A stretch of 64,000 nucleotides of DNA from Salinisphaera aquimarina (GTDB lineage Bacteria > Pseudomonadota > Gammaproteobacteria > Nevskiales > Salinisphaeraceae), in assembly GCF_042643355.1 (NCBI RefSeq), contig NZ_JBHRSS010000001.1, positions 124,001-188,000 on the forward strand. Direction: 5' to 3'. A model generated the notes under the pieces. The model saw only the letters and a list, made by a program, of their open reading frames with translations. It searched no databases and was not told the origin of the DNA. The position numbers were made by a program, and so were the translations under genes. Numbering within the stretch: position 1 is the stretch's first letter; the number at the start of each line of letters is the position of its first letter. Positions 63,217 through 64,000 of this stretch are shown here, piece by piece.

Positions 63217-64000
63217 AGCGGTTTTTCGTAGATACGGTAGGTCTTGTAGACATCGCCGCCGATGCTTTCGATGATATCGCGCATGCCCTTGTTCGACTCC
63301 AGAATCCACGACAGCTCACAACCGCGGGCCCCGCGCGCATAGAGTTCGGTCTGCAGCGCACCGATTACGCAATAGGCCAGGGCCGCGCCCAGCGGGCCGC
63401 CCTGATAGCGCTGGCGCACGCCCATGAGCGGTACGCGAGAGGTCTCGGGAAAACGGACCTTGAGCCGCCACAACAGCTTCATCAGCCCGGCCGGGAACAG
63501 ACGACCGTTGAGATCGCGCGCCGCTTCGTTGAGGTTGGGCAGGCCGACGATGAAGGCCGCCGGCTCGCCGTCGACCTCGGCAATCTGGACCAGTTCGTTG
63601 GGCAGCAGCAGCTTGAGCGTCTTGCCCATGTCTCGGAACTCTTCTTCGGTGAGCGGCACGAACCCCCAGTTGTTGGCCCAGGCGTCGTTGAACATGTCGC
63701 GGATGATATCCAGCTCCTCGACGAACTTCTTGCCATTGATCGGCCGTACCGTCACACGCTTTGCATAGCGCGCGAGCAGACGCTGCATCACGCGCGGATG
63801 CTCGAAATCGAGGTTGATCCAGTACGCGTGCAGATCGATTGCCTTGGCGTAGCCCAGCCGCGTCAGTTGCTGCGCGTAGTAGGGCCGTGCATGCCCCATC
63901 ATCACCATCGGCGGGGTGTCGAAACCATCGACGAGCAGGCCGCATTCCTCGTTGATGGTCAGATTGAACGGGCCGTGCACCGCGCGCATGCCGCGTTCGC
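63213..64000 (-). CDS. GNAT-like N-acyltransferase family protein, partial
   Basis: The frame is open to the right edge of the window, so the N-terminus is missing; about 262 residues are visible. The segment HGPFNLTINEECGLLVDGF and the following PPMVMMGHARPYYAQQL match a family annotated as GNAT-type acyltransferases of unknown substrate. EVDGEPAAFIVGLPNLNEAA is in the position of the acyl-CoA-binding beta strand. It is coupled to the nucleotidyltransferase at 62374. Acylation of a lipid or sugar is possible but not shown. Confidence 0.65.
   Translation of the reverse strand, partial: ERGMRAVHGPFNLTINEECGLLVDGFDTPPMVMMGHARPYYAQQLTRLGYAKAIDLHAYWINLDFEHPRVMQRLLARYAKRVTVRPINGKKFVEELDIIRDMFNDAWANNWGFVPLTEEEFRDMGKTLKLLLPNELVQIAEVDGEPAAFIVGLPNLNEAARDLNGRLFPAGLMKLLWRLKVRFPETSRVPLMGVRQRYQGGPLGAALAYCVIGALQTELYARGARGCELSWILESNKGMRDIIESIGGDVYKTYRIYEKPL

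Overview
The window is a GC-rich (roughly mid-60s % by eye) chromosomal segment of a gammaproteobacterium. The evidence is gene content and order: a complete dcw division and cell-wall cluster ending in ftsZ-lpxC, the kdsD-kdsC-lptCAB-rpoN-hpf-ptsN block, petABC followed by sspAB, lpoA-yraN-diaA, lptF-lptG, and a GlrK/QseG/GlrR set. A pyrophosphate-dependent phosphofructokinase, proteobacterial HprK and short-form HisG suggest a Salinisphaera- or Chromatiales-like lineage rather than an enteric one. That placement is inference only. Nearly all of the window is vertically inherited core genome.

Layout. 1-1760: end of a TRAP transporter permease and an SMP-30-type lactonase. 1825-7815: ppa and pfp (minus), adk (plus), rnd (minus), a small membrane protein and mpl. 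7994-12430: the most unusual part. A GlrK-QseG-GlrR signalling operon (minus) is followed by a canonical sigma-54 promoter, a small secreted EF-hand gene, and three tandem, covarying RNA-like repeat units closed by an intrinsic terminator. 12579-15580: pmbA and mgtE. 15721-25775: a long minus-strand operon for KDO synthesis, LPS transport, sigma-54, hibernation factor and a regulatory PTS (PtsN, HprK, RapZ, a mannose-type EIIA, HPr, EI). 25974-31258: an ABC-2 exporter, a BolA protein, murA, hisG and hisD. 31396-35083: cytochrome bc1 and SspA/SspB. 35123-37975: diaA, yraN, lpoA. 38055-38512: a non-coding element with terminal inverted repeats. 38533-39767: rsmI and RNase P RNA. 40054-57958: promoter, MraZ boxes and the dcw cluster. 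58038-64000: a minus-strand envelope and lipid block with a Tam41-like nucleotidyltransferase, a diacylglycerol kinase-like protein, LptG, LptF, a sugar-nucleotidyltransferase-like protein and a partial acyltransferase-like protein.

How the parts connect. Peptidoglycan precursor synthesis (murA, murCDEFG, mraY, ddlB, mpl), septation (ftsLIWQAZ), LPS (lpxC, kdsC, kdsD, lptABCFG) and phospholipid-type genes make this an envelope-biogenesis neighbourhood. The sigma-54 gene, its candidate activator GlrR, a sigma-54 promoter next to glrR, and RapZ (in E. coli the adaptor titrated by the GlrR-controlled sRNA GlmY) all lie within about 15 kb. The tandem RNA array is therefore the best candidate here for an undescribed regulatory system.
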